64,000 nucleotides of DNA from Aeoliella straminimaris (lineage in GTDB: Bacteria > Planctomycetota > Planctomycetia > Pirellulales > Lacipirellulaceae), in contig NZ_JAMXLR010000077.1 in the NCBI RefSeq assembly GCF_024054565.1, forward strand, positions 186,001 through 250,000, given 5' to 3'. Position numbers and translations under genes: made by a program. Shown piece by piece: positions 48,795 through 60,283 of this stretch. Position 1 is the first letter of the stretch, and each line of letters opens with the position of its first letter. The notes under the pieces were generated by a model. The model was not told the DNA's origin, did no database searches, and saw only the letters and a program-made list of their open reading frames with translations.

Positions 48795-51047
48795 ATGCCG
48801 AATTCTTGCTATCAGAAAGAACGACCGTACCGCATGCCATTTGCCGCGGGTCTGTTCGTTGCCCTTGCCTGTCTAGGAATCTGTTCGATGAGTCTCGCCG
48901 ACGAGCGTTTGCAGGATAATTTTCTCAAAGAGCACGCCCAGAGCCGCCGCTATAGCCTGGGTAACCCCACCTCGATCAAGGTGACGCCCGATGGCCAGGC
49001 GGTGCTGTTTCTCCGTTCGGGACCGACGTCCAAGGAGCACGATCTGTATGAGTACGACATTGCCACCGGCAAGGAGCGAAAGATCCTCACGGCCGAGCAG
49101 CTGCTGGGTGGCGCTGAGGAAGAGTTGACCGCCGAAGAGAAGGCGCGGCGCGAGCGGATGCGGATGACCGCGCGGGGCATCGTCGGGTACAGCCTGTCGC
49201 ACGATGGAACGCAGATCCTGGTGCCGCTCTCCGGTTCGTTGTACCTGGTTGATCGCGTGACGGGCGAGCATCGCGAACTGGCGAGCGAAGCCGGCTACCC
49301 CATCGACGCGCGATTCTCGCCCGACGGCAAGAAGTTGGCCGTGGTGCGCGAGGGCGACTTGTTCGTGATGGACGTGGCGACCGGCGAAGAGACAAAGCTC
49401 ACCAGCGGTTCGAGTGAGACGCTGACGTTTGGCGCCGCGGAGTTCGTGGCGCAAGAGGAAATGGACCGTATGCACGGCTACTGGTGGTCGCCCGACAGTC
49501 AGCACCTGGCCTATCAGGAGACCGACACTTCCGACGTAGAAGAGTGGTTCATCGCCGACCCGGCGAATCCCGACAAGAAGCCCGACGCCTGGCGGTATCC
49601 CCGGCCCGGCAAGCCCAACGCCAAGGTGCGATTGGGCATCATTGCGGCCACCGGTGGCGAGACCACTTGGGTCGATTGGGACCGCGAGGCATTTCCGTAC
49701 CTGGCCAACGTAACTTGGGAGGAGAAGTCGCCGCTGACGATCGTCGTGCAGGATCGCCGGCAGACCGTTGAACAACTGCGAACGGTCGATCCGGCGGATG
49801 GATCGACCGAGAAATTGCTGGAAGAAACCGACGAGGCGTGGATCAACCTCGACGGCCACCTGCCCGAGTGGCTGCCCGAGGGAGATGGCTTCCTGTGGAG
49901 CACCGAGAAGAGCGGCGTCTGGCAACTGCTGCGTTACGACCGCGATGGAAAGCTGGTGGCCGAACTCACCACGCCCGAACTGAACTACCGTGGACTGGTA
50001 GGTATCGACAAAACATCCGGCACGGCCCTGATTGCCGCGGGCGAGGAGCCCACCGAGCGGCATCTGTACCGCATTGCCCTTACGGCCGATGGTCCCGCGC
50101 CGGAAAAGCTGACCACCGCGGGCGGAGTACATGGCGGTGTGCTGGGGTCGAAGTCGGGCGTGTACGTCACGTTTGGTCAGACGCTCGAAGGATCGCTGTC
50201 GTACCGCGTGTTGTCGGCCGAAGGCGAAGCGCTGGGTAAACTCGACAGCGTGGCGCTCACACCGCCATTCAAACCGAATGTTGAGCTGGTGAAGCTCGAT
50301 TCCGATCCCGAAATGTGGGCCTCGATTGTCCGCCCCCGCGGCGACTGGCTGGCAAAGCACAAGCAGTTGCCGGTGTTGGTGAGCGTGTACGGCGGACCTC
50401 ACTCCCAGGTGGTGACGGCCGATGGCTATCGCTATCTCATCCAGCAGTGGATGGCCGACCAGGGGTTCATCGTCGCGTCGATCGATGGCCGCGGCACGCC
50501 TGCTCGCGGTCGCGATTGGGAGCGGGCGATCAAGCACGACTTGATCAAGGTGCCGCTGGCCGATCAGGTGCAAGGACTCCAGGCACTGGGCGAGCGGTTC
50601 GAAGAGATGGACCTGTCGCGGGTGGGCATCTTCGGTTGGTCGTTCGGCGGTTACTTCTCGGCGATGGCCGTGATGCAACGCCCCGATGTGTATCACGTGG
50701 GCATTGCCGGCGCGCCGGTTATCGACTGGCACGACTACGACACCCACTACACCGAACGTTACATGGGTCTGCCCGAGGATAATGCCGAGGGTTATGACGC
50801 CGCGTCCGTGCTGACCTATGCACCACAGCTCGACCGACCGCTGCTGTTGATCCACGGCACCGCGGACGACAATGTCTACTTCCTGCACAGCACCAAGCTG
50901 GTGGATCGCCTATTGCACGAAGGTCGGCAGGTCGACTTCCTGCCGCTCCCCGGATCGACCCACATGGTGGCCGATCCAGACTTGTCGGCGATTTTGAACC
51001 TGCGACAGATCGATTATTTCATCCAGCACTTGCACGAATCAGAATAA
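48795..51047 (+). CDS. Exported prolyl oligopeptidase-family serine peptidase (DPP-IV-like, S9)
   Basis: 750 residues from ATG 48795, or 737 from the ATG at 48834 (MPFAAGLFVALACLGICS), where the signal peptide begins; the shorter start is more natural but neither has a strong ribosome-binding site. N-terminal WD40-like beta-propeller (TPDGQAVLFLRSG, SHDGTQILV, FSPDGKKLAVV and WSPDSQHLAY), then the catalytic alpha/beta hydrolase domain: GWSFGGYFS (Ser near 616), GTADDNV (Asp near 690) and STHMV (His near 721). A WGRE-type region near the propeller fits DPP-IV subfamily B. It releases N-terminal dipeptides, presumably extracellularly. It overlaps the convergent DUF72 gene by 9 bp. Confidence 0.93.
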   Translation: MPNSCYQKERPYRMPFAAGLFVALACLGICSMSLADERLQDNFLKEHAQSRRYSLGNPTSIKVTPDGQAVLFLRSGPTSKEHDLYEYDIATGKERKILTAEQLLGGAEEELTAEEKARRERMRMTARGIVGYSLSHDGTQILVPLSGSLYLVDRVTGEHRELASEAGYPIDARFSPDGKKLAVVREGDLFVMDVATGEETKLTSGSSETLTFGAAEFVAQEEMDRMHGYWWSPDSQHLAYQETDTSDVEEWFIADPANPDKKPDAWRYPRPGKPNAKVRLGIIAATGGETTWVDWDREAFPYLANVTWEEKSPLTIVVQDRRQTVEQLRTVDPADGSTEKLLEETDEAWINLDGHLPEWLPEGDGFLWSTEKSGVWQLLRYDRDGKLVAELTTPELNYRGLVGIDKTSGTALIAAGEEPTERHLYRIALTADGPAPEKLTTAGGVHGGVLGSKSGVYVTFGQTLEGSLSYRVLSAEGEALGKLDSVALTPPFKPNVELVKLDSDPEMWASIVRPRGDWLAKHKQLPVLVSVYGGPHSQVVTADGYRYLIQQWMADQGFIVASIDGRGTPARGRDWERAIKHDLIKVPLADQVQGLQALGERFEEMDLSRVGIFGWSFGGYFSAMAVMQRPDVYHVGIAGAPVIDWHDYDTHYTERYMGLPEDNAEGYDAASVLTYAPQLDRPLLLIHGTADDNVYFLHSTKLVDRLLHEGRQVDFLPLPGSTHMVADPDLSAILNLRQIDYFIQHLHESE

Positions 51048-51911
51048 CGACTGCTGCCGCTGCACCTTTTGCCCAGGCCAGGCGGGCAGCGGGGGAATGG
51101 TCGGCACGCGTTCAATCAGTCGGGCGTGGAACAACGCCGCCACGGCCGGCGCCACGGCGTTGTTCGGCGCGTGCGTGAAAAAATACGGTGTGAGCCCCTG
51201 CGCCAGCCAGTCGGCCACGACGGCCGTCCATTCGTCCATCCAGCGGACGACGCTCGCAACGTCGTTGCGGGCGATGAAGCGGACCATGGGCGACGTGTTG
51301 GTCACGGTGAACCGGACAGGCACCTTCGGCTTGCGACCCTGCGACTCGACCTCGTATTCGTCGGTCGCTGGCGCAGAGAACAACGGGCGGCTATCGAACA
51401 GCACCCGATCGGCGCGGTATTCATGCAGCATGGCGTCGAACGCCTGCTCGGTCCCGCCCTCGGCGAAGTAGTCGTCGTGGCGCACTTCCACGGCGTAGGG
51501 AAACTCGCGAGGTAGGGCGGCCAGGAACGCCTCCAGGTTGTCGAGCTTCGTGGCGTCGAAGTACGGCGGCAGCTGAATCATCGAAGGACCCAGCTTGTCC
51601 GCCTCCTTCAGAATCGACAACAGCGACAGAAAGGCCTCGGTCTCTGCGTTAGCATCGACTAGCAGTTTGTCGTGTGTCACCGTGCGGGGAAACTTCAGGG
51701 CGAACCGAAACCCGTCGGCCGACTCGTCGGCCCAACGCTTCACGATGTCCGCAGTGGGCAACGCGTAGAATGTGCTGTTGCCCTCCACGGTGCCGAATGC
51801 CTGGGTGTAGTCGGCCAGCCACTTCGAACGCGACTTTCCGGCATACACCGTGCCCACCCAGGCATCGCAGTTCCACACAGGGCAACCTAGGTAATAGGGC
51901 AGGGCGGGCAT
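51039..51911 (-). CDS. DUF72 family protein
   Basis: 290 residues from the ATG at 51911 (MPALPYYLGCPVWNCDAWVG). Family pattern: YLGCPVW, EGNSTFYALP, FRFALKFPRTVTH, GPSMIQLPPYF, EFPYAVEVRH, the substitution-rich middle, and YFFTHAPNNAVAPAVA. DUF72 has a TIM-barrel fold of unknown activity. It is in line with ruvX and a hydrolase on the minus strand, and its 3' end overlaps the DPP-IV gene. No further function can be assigned. Confidence 0.9.
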   Translation of the reverse strand: MPALPYYLGCPVWNCDAWVGTVYAGKSRSKWLADYTQAFGTVEGNSTFYALPTADIVKRWADESADGFRFALKFPRTVTHDKLLVDANAETEAFLSLLSILKEADKLGPSMIQLPPYFDATKLDNLEAFLAALPREFPYAVEVRHDDYFAEGGTEQAFDAMLHEYRADRVLFDSRPLFSAPATDEYEVESQGRKPKVPVRFTVTNTSPMVRFIARNDVASVVRWMDEWTAVVADWLAQGLTPYFFTHAPNNAVAPAVAALFHARLIERVPTIPPLPAWPGQKVQRQQSLF

Positions 51912-52016
51912 GAGAAGTTTCAAAGGGTAGGTAGCTACTGTCGCCAGACGGTGGACAAATTGCTGATGGTCCTCCACGTTCTGGCGAACGTAGCTACAAG
52001 GGTTGTTGTTCCGACA

Positions 52017-52463
52017 CTATCCCAACGAGCCCGGATTCTCCTCACTCCGCGCCCCCGCTTCCAGGTACGCCGTGAGCATGATCTGGGCGGCCAGGGCGTC
52101 GAGTTTCGCTTTGCGGCGTTTCTTCGTCAGATTGGCCGCTTGCAGCATCTCTTCGGCTTCGGACGAGGTGTAGCGCTCGTCGAACAGATCGACCGGCAGC
52201 TCGGTGATTTCGGTGAGCCACTTGGCGAATTGGCGGGCTTCGTACGACTTCTGGCTTTCTTCGCCGCTAAGGTGCACGGGCAGTCCGACGACGAACTTCA
52301 CCAGCGCTTCTTCCCGGGCTAGCTTGCGAAAGTACTTGGCGTCCACGTCGGGCGTCTGACGCTGGTAGATCTCCAGCGGCGAGGCAATCGCCACCGACAG
52401 ATCGGCAATGGCGATGCCAATGCGAACGGTGCCGTAATCGATGCCAGCGATGCGTTGGGCCAT
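52017..52463 (-). CDS. ruvX: Putative pre-16S rRNA nuclease RuvX/YqgF
   Basis: 148 residues from the ATG at 52463 (MAQRIAGIDYGTVRIGIAIAD), the family's GIDYGxxRIGxA motif with the first catalytic Asp. Then FVVGLPVHLSGEES (VVGLP), LFDERYTSSEAEEML (DER, Glu/Arg) and KLDALAAQIMLTAYL (final Asp). YqgF matures 16S rRNA 5' ends in E. coli. The next gene downstream is DUF72; the upstream hydrolase lies 123 bp away. Confidence 0.93.
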   Translation of the reverse strand: MAQRIAGIDYGTVRIGIAIADLSVAIASPLEIYQRQTPDVDAKYFRKLAREEALVKFVVGLPVHLSGEESQKSYEARQFAKWLTEITELPVDLFDERYTSSEAEEMLQAANLTKKRRKAKLDALAAQIMLTAYLEAGARSEENPGSLG

Positions 52464-52586
52464 GGTGGTTGTGTCGCGCAGAGACGTAGAATGGGCGATT
52501 TTGCCGCCAGAAGATATGGAGTCTAGCAAAATACGGGGCCGGCAGGGTCACCCACCTTTGCCTCGATGCCAGCCACCCAGCATCCA

Positions 52587-53621
52587 CTATTCAGTCGGCG
52601 ACTGAATTTGAGAAACCTGTTGCTCCTTCGCTTCCAGCGGCTTGCGAGCGGTGGGCGATTCGAAGTAGCCGTGCTGCAGGAAGCGGGCGGTCATCTCTTG
52701 CGTGATGTCCTCGTCCATCATCGTGGCGTGGATCACTTTCAGCACGCGGAAGTCGCGCGCGCCGGTGAGCCGTGTTTCATCGACACCGACAATCATATCG
52801 TCGTCGCCAGGAATCAGCGGGTTATGCCCCGAATCGTCGCCCATGCCGCCGGCCAGGATGCCGAAGTCGAACGAAGGGGTCGCCAGCTTGGGCTCCAACT
52901 TTTCCCAATCGCTCTGCAACTCGATGCCTGCCTCGCCAGCGATGATGTGATGGGCGTCGATTGGCACCAGCGTTTGTGCCAGCGACGGACGGTGATTGGG
53001 CGGGCCGAGCATCACCATGCGGCCGGTCTCGCGCTGGCTCTTGGTCCACGCCCGCTGGTGGGCCTCGTTGCCCAGCCAGTAGCGAATCACCAGGTTGCCC
53101 AGGCTGTGGGCGACAAAGTGAATCTGCTTCACGTCGTCCAGATGGTTGATCACCTGCGACAGCATTTGGGCATGGTCGCCCACCGATCCACGAGTGGAGG
53201 GATAACCCAGCACGATCGGTTGCCAGTTGGTTTGCTGGGCCACATGGCGGGCGATGCGCGACATGCTCCAGCGGGTGCGGAATAAACCGTGCAGGAACAC
53301 CACAGCGGTGGCCGAGTTCTTGAGTTCCGGCTGCTCGGCGCGAATGTCGGCGAGCGCGGCCTCACACGAATTGAGCGTGCCCCAGGCGATGCGGTGGTAC
53401 TGGGGATTCAGCAATCGATAGTGGCCCGTCAGGGCGTGCTGCTGAATGCGATAGCCAGCGTGGTAGCGAACGTCGCCCCAGAACTGCTGTCCGCCGGAGG
53501 TCGAAGCCCGCACGTTAGGCAGCCCGCGGCGGCGTTTTGGCCTGCCTTCGGCTAGCGCGCGGGGGGCCACGCCGCCAGCTAGCAGGGCTGCCAGTCCGAG
53601 TTGGAAGTTACGTCGATTCAT
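52587..53621 (-). CDS. Exported lipase-like alpha/beta hydrolase, probable Tat substrate
   Basis: 344 residues from the ATG at 53621, with GGAG just upstream. The N-terminus MNRRNFQLGLAALLAGGVAPRALA carries a twin-arginine RRNFQL signal. Hydrolase features: VVFLHGLFRTRWSM, FVAHSLGNLVIRYWLG with the GxSxG-like nucleophile AHSLGN, and a GPPNHRPSLAQ segment typical of lipases. The Asp/His partners (DDDMIVGVDET and IHATMMDED) are placed as expected. Substrate unknown. The 39-bp gap to manC suggests one transcript. Confidence 0.8.
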   Translation of the reverse strand: MNRRNFQLGLAALLAGGVAPRALAEGRPKRRRGLPNVRASTSGGQQFWGDVRYHAGYRIQQHALTGHYRLLNPQYHRIAWGTLNSCEAALADIRAEQPELKNSATAVVFLHGLFRTRWSMSRIARHVAQQTNWQPIVLGYPSTRGSVGDHAQMLSQVINHLDDVKQIHFVAHSLGNLVIRYWLGNEAHQRAWTKSQRETGRMVMLGPPNHRPSLAQTLVPIDAHHIIAGEAGIELQSDWEKLEPKLATPSFDFGILAGGMGDDSGHNPLIPGDDDMIVGVDETRLTGARDFRVLKVIHATMMDEDITQEMTARFLQHGYFESPTARKPLEAKEQQVSQIQSPTE

Positions 53622-53660
53622 CGTCACTCCATTATACCGGGCCCAGCGGAACGATGGCTG

Positions 53661-54755
53661 CTACAAATGTTCGTGCCAGCCCAGCGATTCGAGCTGCTTG
53701 ACTATCTTACGGATGGACTCTTCATCATGTTTGTTGGCCACCAGCGTGGCGTCGGGCGTGTGGACTACGATACAGTCCTCCAGCCCCAGCGTCACCACCA
53801 GATGTTCGTCGGTCGAGCGAACGATGGAGCCGGAGGTGCCCAGTCCCAAATGCCGGCCGACGATCGTGTTGCCCTCCTCGTCGACGCCCAGCCGGCGGGA
53901 AAGCGACTGCCAGCCCCCCAGGTCGTCCCACTCGAACGGTGCTTCGATCACCACGATGTGCTCGGCGTGCTCCATCACGGCGTAGTCGATCGAGATGCCC
54001 TCGATGGCGGTGAATTCCCGCTCGAAGACTTCCTGCTGCTCGCTGGTGCCCCAGGCGTCGGCGATTTTTTCCAGGTGGTCCAGCATCTGCGGTTGATGCT
54101 CGCGCAGCGCGTCGAGAATGGTCGACGCCCGCCAGACGAAGATGCCACTGTTCCAGTAGTACTCGCCCGACTCCAGGTATTCGGCCGCCGTTTCGGCGTC
54201 GGGCTTCTCGCGAAAGCCCTTCACGTGGTATGCGGGGGCCAGCGACTCGTCGGTCGACAGAGCCATCGGCACATCGCGATGGATGTAGCCAAAGATCTCG
54301 GCCGGGTAAGTTGGCTTGATGCCGTAGGTGACGATCAGCGAGGGATTGGCCTCGATCAACTCCACCGCCTGGCGAATCGCGTCCTGGAACGCTTCGGGCG
54401 GGTCGATCACATGGTCGGCCGGCATCACCGCCATGATGGCCTCTGGATCGTTCGCCACTTTGGTCACGAGCAGCGCGGCCAGCCCGATGCAGGGCGCGGT
54501 GTCGCGCTTAGCTGGTTCGCCCACCACTGCTTCGGGGGGCAGCTCGGGCAGTTGCTCGCGGACCGGCTCCACCAGTCTGGCATTGGTGACGACCAGGCAG
54601 TTCTCGGGCGGCGCCAGGTCGCCAAGCCGCCCCACGGTTTGGGCGATCATCGTGCCACCGGGCACCAGCGAAAGCAGTTGCTTGGGCGACATCTGGCGGC
54701 TAGCGGGCCAGAATCGAGTGCCGGAACCGCCGGCCATAATTACAGGGTGAAGCAT
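53661..54755 (-). CDS. manC: Mannose-1-phosphate guanylyltransferase
   Basis: 364 residues. Signature GGSGTRFWPASRQMSPKQLL, then VTNARLVEPVREQLPEL, EPAKRDTAPCIGLAALLV, MPADHVIDPPEAF, GYIHRD, VKGFREKPDAETA, WNSGIFVWRA and SIDYAVMEHAE. It makes GDP-mannose, a precursor of surface polysaccharide. It is shorter than fused GMP/PMI enzymes: only the nucleotidyltransferase domain is present, so a separate phosphomannose isomerase is needed. The start at 54755 is ATG (MLHPVIMAGG). Confidence 0.95.
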   Translation of the reverse strand: MLHPVIMAGGSGTRFWPASRQMSPKQLLSLVPGGTMIAQTVGRLGDLAPPENCLVVTNARLVEPVREQLPELPPEAVVGEPAKRDTAPCIGLAALLVTKVANDPEAIMAVMPADHVIDPPEAFQDAIRQAVELIEANPSLIVTYGIKPTYPAEIFGYIHRDVPMALSTDESLAPAYHVKGFREKPDAETAAEYLESGEYYWNSGIFVWRASTILDALREHQPQMLDHLEKIADAWGTSEQQEVFEREFTAIEGISIDYAVMEHAEHIVVIEAPFEWDDLGGWQSLSRRLGVDEEGNTIVGRHLGLGTSGSIVRSTDEHLVVTLGLEDCIVVHTPDATLVANKHDEESIRKIVKQLESLGWHEHL

Positions 54756-54804
54756 TGGATTGCAATAACTCTTTACGAATGACCAAAACGCTTTCTACGC
54801 TACT

Positions 54805-54919
54805 CTCGTTCCCACGCTCTGTGTGGGAACACACTGCATGACCGCTCCGCGGTCGCTCCTTTACCTAATGGCCGCAGAGCGGCCGACCATTCTGTTCCCA
54901 CGCAGAGCGTGAGAACGAG
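54805..54919. repeat. MITE-like palindromic element with 27-bp terminal inverted repeats
   Basis: The left end reads CTCGTTCCCACGCTCTGTGT and continues GGGAACA; the right end is its reverse complement with two mismatches in 27 bp. The interior has GACCGCTCCGCGGTC and GGCCGCAGAGCGGCC palindromes. No coding capacity. The TTCCCACGCTCTGCGTGGGAA theme is a known dispersed element in many bacteria. It lies between the convergence of the manC start and the thiE stop. Confidence 0.75.
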
Positions 54920-54938
54920 GGTCATATCCAAGTTCGCC

Positions 54939-56018
54939 CTATGATACTCCAGATGTCGTTCTGACTGCAGACGAATGTTGCAGAGCCTCCAGCAGCCGAC
55001 TGGCCGACTCCGCCGGATGTTGCGCATTGGCGACAGCTCCCGCCACGGCCACCCGCTCGATGCCGGTAGCCAGCACCTGGTGCAGGTTATCGGGGGTGAT
55101 GCCGCCGATGGCGAAGGTGGGGAGCGAAATCTCGCTGGCCACTTCGCGCAGGTACTCGAGCCCGGCGAACTCGCTGAACTGTTTGGTTGTGGAGGTGAAC
55201 GTAGGGCCCGCGCCTAAGTAGTTGGCCCCGTCGAGCACCGCCTGGCGCGCTTGCTGGATGTTGTGCGTCGACACGCCCACCAGCATGTCGGGGCCCACGA
55301 TCCGCCGCACGGCTGACACGCTCAAGTCGTCCTGTCCCAGGTGCACGCCATCGGCGTGGACCGCCGCGGCAATGTCGGCGCGATCGTTCACAATGGCCAA
55401 AGAAGTGGAGCCACGCGTGGCCGCGACCAATTGCTCGGCGCGGCTCAGCAACTGGCGGTCGTCGAGCGACTTGTCGCGGAGTTGTATCACCCCCACGCCG
55501 GCGGCCACCAGCGACTCGACCAACTCGGCAAACACCGCGGCCGAATCGCGGCCATCGATCAGCACGTACAGCCTTGCACCGGCTATGCGTTGCTGAGCAT
55601 CGGCCGCGATGCCGGTGGTCTTCTCCAGTGTGTACAACTGGTACCGCATCGCCTCGCAGCGGCCAGCCAGCGGAGTGTCCAGCAGTTTGGCGTACTCCTC
55701 GATGGTACGCAGGGCTTCGGCCACTCGTCGGAAACTGGCGGCTGCCACATCGGCTGCGGTGCCGCGCGATTGTTCGCTGGGGGTCGTGTTCTGCGTGCCG
55801 ACGTCGCCCAAAGTGTCTCGCGCCGCGAGCCGCGCCGATGGCTCGAGCGTGGCCGCCGCCAAGGACAGATCGTGCCGCAGCGACTTCGCCCGCCGCGCCA
55901 GGTGTCCATCGTCCAGCACCATCCGCAGGTAGTCCTCGACAACGCGCAGCCCTTCACCGGCGCGATTCAGCGCAGCGTCGATTATTCGGAGTACGGAGGT
56001 GTCGGGAAGATCGGTCAT
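54939..56018 (-). CDS. thiE: Thiamine-phosphate synthase with N-terminal ThiP-like domain
   Basis: 359 residues. The C-terminal half (from about 145) is ThiE: LYVLIDGRDSAAVF, VIQLRDKSLDDRQLL, IVNDRADIAAAVHADGVHLGQDDL, VSTHNIQQARQA, LGAGPTFTSTTK and AIGGITPDNL. It condenses HMP-PP with thiazole phosphate. The first 140 residues are an additional helical domain (LRIIDAALNRAGEGLRVVEDYLRMVLDDGHLARRAKSLRH) found on ThiE in cyanobacteria and some other phyla, whose role is not settled. Other thi genes are absent here. Confidence 0.93.
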   Translation of the reverse strand: MTDLPDTSVLRIIDAALNRAGEGLRVVEDYLRMVLDDGHLARRAKSLRHDLSLAAATLEPSARLAARDTLGDVGTQNTTPSEQSRGTAADVAAASFRRVAEALRTIEEYAKLLDTPLAGRCEAMRYQLYTLEKTTGIAADAQQRIAGARLYVLIDGRDSAAVFAELVESLVAAGVGVIQLRDKSLDDRQLLSRAEQLVAATRGSTSLAIVNDRADIAAAVHADGVHLGQDDLSVSAVRRIVGPDMLVGVSTHNIQQARQAVLDGANYLGAGPTFTSTTKQFSEFAGLEYLREVASEISLPTFAIGGITPDNLHQVLATGIERVAVAGAVANAQHPAESASRLLEALQHSSAVRTTSGVS

Positions 56019-56366
56019 CGGTATTTTGCGGGCGAGGCGTAGGTCCTCGGTTGTTGGGGCGGCGAATTGGAAAGGGGATTTGGTAATTGGTAGGTCGAAC
56101 CCGCTGGCTCACGCCTCCGGCTTGGCGATTTTCCTGTTCTGACCCCCGGCCCCTGAATCCTGACCTCAGGGGTCGCTAGCATCAATCGATCTCGCCGTTT
56201 GCCGCTACAGCCGCTATGTTCCTAATCATACGTACCGACTGCTCCGTCAGTTAGCGTGGGTTGTGTCGTTTCGTGGGGCCAGGGCCGATTCGCGGGAACG
56301 TTGATCGGCCGTAAGTTGTGGCTATTAGTCGAGTTGTCTTGAATCGTCCCCGTGTGGACCTAGACT
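56019..56366. other. 348-bp region between divergent thiE and the TPR/membrane gene
   Basis: No gene recognised. It contains the reverse copy of the 20-bp G-rich repeat (56139-56158) and, next to it, GACCTCAGGGGTC (56162-56174), a short palindrome. Confidence 0.5.
56139..56158 (-). repeat. Dispersed 20-bp G-rich intergenic repeat, copy 2
   Basis: On the minus strand ATTCAGGGGCCGGGGGTCAG, matching 18 of 20 positions of the copy at 10109-10128. It lies upstream of thiE in the opposite orientation relative to the plus strand. Confidence 0.6.
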
Positions 56367-57074
56367 TTGGCGGACTTACCAGTCCAGCCCGAGAGGGACG
56401 CCGAATCGGTCCGAACCGCGGGACAATCAGAAGAGTTTGCCTTGCCGTCGCCAAAGCCGAAAAAACGCCCCCCCTGGCTGGCCTACCTGTGGCCGGGACT
56501 CCCCCACCTGTGGGTCGAGGGGTCTTGGGCGGGTTTGGCACTCGCGATAGGATTTACTGCGCTGGTGAACCTCGCCATCGTCAACCTATTTATATGGCCC
56601 GAGCTGATGGAACCAAGGGCAAAATGGGTAGGCGGGGCAGCTTTGTTCGCGTTGTGGGTAGCCGCGCTGTGGGAAACACGGGGTGAACTCCGACGCCAGG
56701 CAGAGCGCCGCCGGGCTGCCGAAGAGGATCGGCCCGACCCGGAAACCGAGCAACTTGCCTTGCAGCAGGCCGAGGCCGACCAGCAGTTGATGGCCGCCCA
56801 GCGGTCGTACCTGGCGGGCGATTGGATTGCAGCCGAGCGGACTTTGCTCGAGTTGATAAAAGTCAACAAACACGACATCGAAGCACAACTATTACTGGCC
56901 ACGTTGTGGCGACACCTGGGGCGAACCCGTCACGCCGTGCGGCGATTGGGGCGAATAGCACGACTGGACGCGGCCGCACCTTGGCGATTTGAAATCGAAC
57001 AAGAACTGGCATTGGCCACTGCTGCCACGGTGGACGATACAAGACAAACCGACCAGGCGTCCGAAGCCGCTTAG
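56367..57074 (+). CDS. Membrane protein with C-terminal TPR-like domain
   Basis: 235 residues from a TTG at 56367, the least certain start in the window; no good ATG precedes the membrane segments. A charged N-terminus (FALPSPKPKKRPPWLAYLWPGLPHLWVEG) is followed by two transmembrane helices (LALAIGFTALVNLAIVNLFIW and WVGGAALFALWVAALW), a Glu/Arg/Gln-rich coil (RRQAERRRAAEEDRPDPETEQ) and a repeat-like helical end (LAGDWIAAERTLLELIKVNKHDIEAQLLLATLWRHLG) of TPR character. Family unknown to me. It is 108 bp upstream of the Clp-N gene on the same strand. Confidence 0.65.
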   Translation: MADLPVQPERDAESVRTAGQSEEFALPSPKPKKRPPWLAYLWPGLPHLWVEGSWAGLALAIGFTALVNLAIVNLFIWPELMEPRAKWVGGAALFALWVAALWETRGELRRQAERRRAAEEDRPDPETEQLALQQAEADQQLMAAQRSYLAGDWIAAERTLLELIKVNKHDIEAQLLLATLWRHLGRTRHAVRRLGRIARLDAAAPWRFEIEQELALATAATVDDTRQTDQASEAA

Positions 57075-57182
57075 AAAAACCGAATCGGAGTCCGCGATTG
57101 GATTATTGGTAGCCACCTGCCTAGAATTCCGCAGGTTTGCCTCCTTTGCCGGATTGCCCGCTTAACCAGGAGCCCTTTCAGC

Positions 57183-57416
57183 ATGGCGATGTATGAACGT
57201 TTCGACGACTCGGCCCGCGAAGCCTTACAAAACGCAAATCGTGCCGCTCACATGTTGAGGCACGAATTCGTCGGAACAGAGCATCTGTTGCTGGGGTTAC
57301 TGGAGAAGCAAGACAGCGTAGCGGTGCAGGCGATGGTGAACCGCGGCGTAACCCCCGACGACATTCGCCAGGAACTGCAACGGATCCTGGACGACAACGA
57401 TAACAACCAGATCTGA
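57183..57416 (+). CDS. Stand-alone Clp N-terminal (double Clp-N) repeat protein
   Basis: 77 residues: MAMYERFDDSAREALQNANRAAHMLRHEFVGTEHLLLGLLEKQDSVAVQAMVNRGVTPDDIRQELQRILDD. This is one Clp-N repeat, closely matching residues 1-70 of ClpC encoded 138 bp downstream (MYERFTDRARKVMQLANQEAQRFNHEYIGTEHVLLGL). It has no ATPase domain. AGGAG lies 12 nt upstream. Likely a ClpC-related adaptor, decoy or regulator derived by partial duplication; that is inference. It probably shares the clpC transcript. Confidence 0.85.
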   Translation: MAMYERFDDSAREALQNANRAAHMLRHEFVGTEHLLLGLLEKQDSVAVQAMVNRGVTPDDIRQELQRILDDNDNNQI

Positions 57417-57553
57417 TACTCAAGCTTCGATAAATGGCGTTCAGGCGAAACGCGAGCCCCCTACACCTATACTACTTATCCACATAAATCACACGACGCT
57501 GTAGCCCCGATCGAACGACCCAGACCTTTCGATCACAGCAACGGAGATAGGCA

Positions 57554-60133
<2,580 letters not shown>

Positions 60134-60159
60134 GGCCGGCCCTACGAACCGCGTTCCAC

Positions 60160-60193
60160 AACCCCGCGACTGCGAGCAGTCGCGGGGTTTTTT
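60160..60193 (+). terminator. Rho-independent terminator of clpC
   Basis: Perfect 14-bp stem AACCCCGCGACTGC/GCAGTCGCGGGGTT with a 2-nt loop, then four T. It starts 27 bp past the clpC stop. Confidence 0.92.
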
Positions 60194-60283
60194 CATGCGC
60201 AACGCGTCCGGTGGTTTGCGGTGGTAAACGGGCCCCGGCCATCGAGTGGCCCCCATGCATCCGCTTGAAGTACAATCGGACAC

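Noticed and set aside
48803..48814. CCGAATTCTTGC at the start of the DPP-IV-like gene as a third copy of the 25-bp repeat
   Set aside because: Only 12 nt match and the second arm is absent; treated as chance.
48873..50888. 671-codon minus-strand frame opposite the DPP-IV-like gene
   Set aside because: Antisense shadow; the plus-strand protein has full catalytic motifs.
54781..54930. tRNA gene in the manC-thiE gap
   Set aside because: The paired arms are 27-bp terminal repeats, not a cloverleaf; no anticodon arm or T-loop found.
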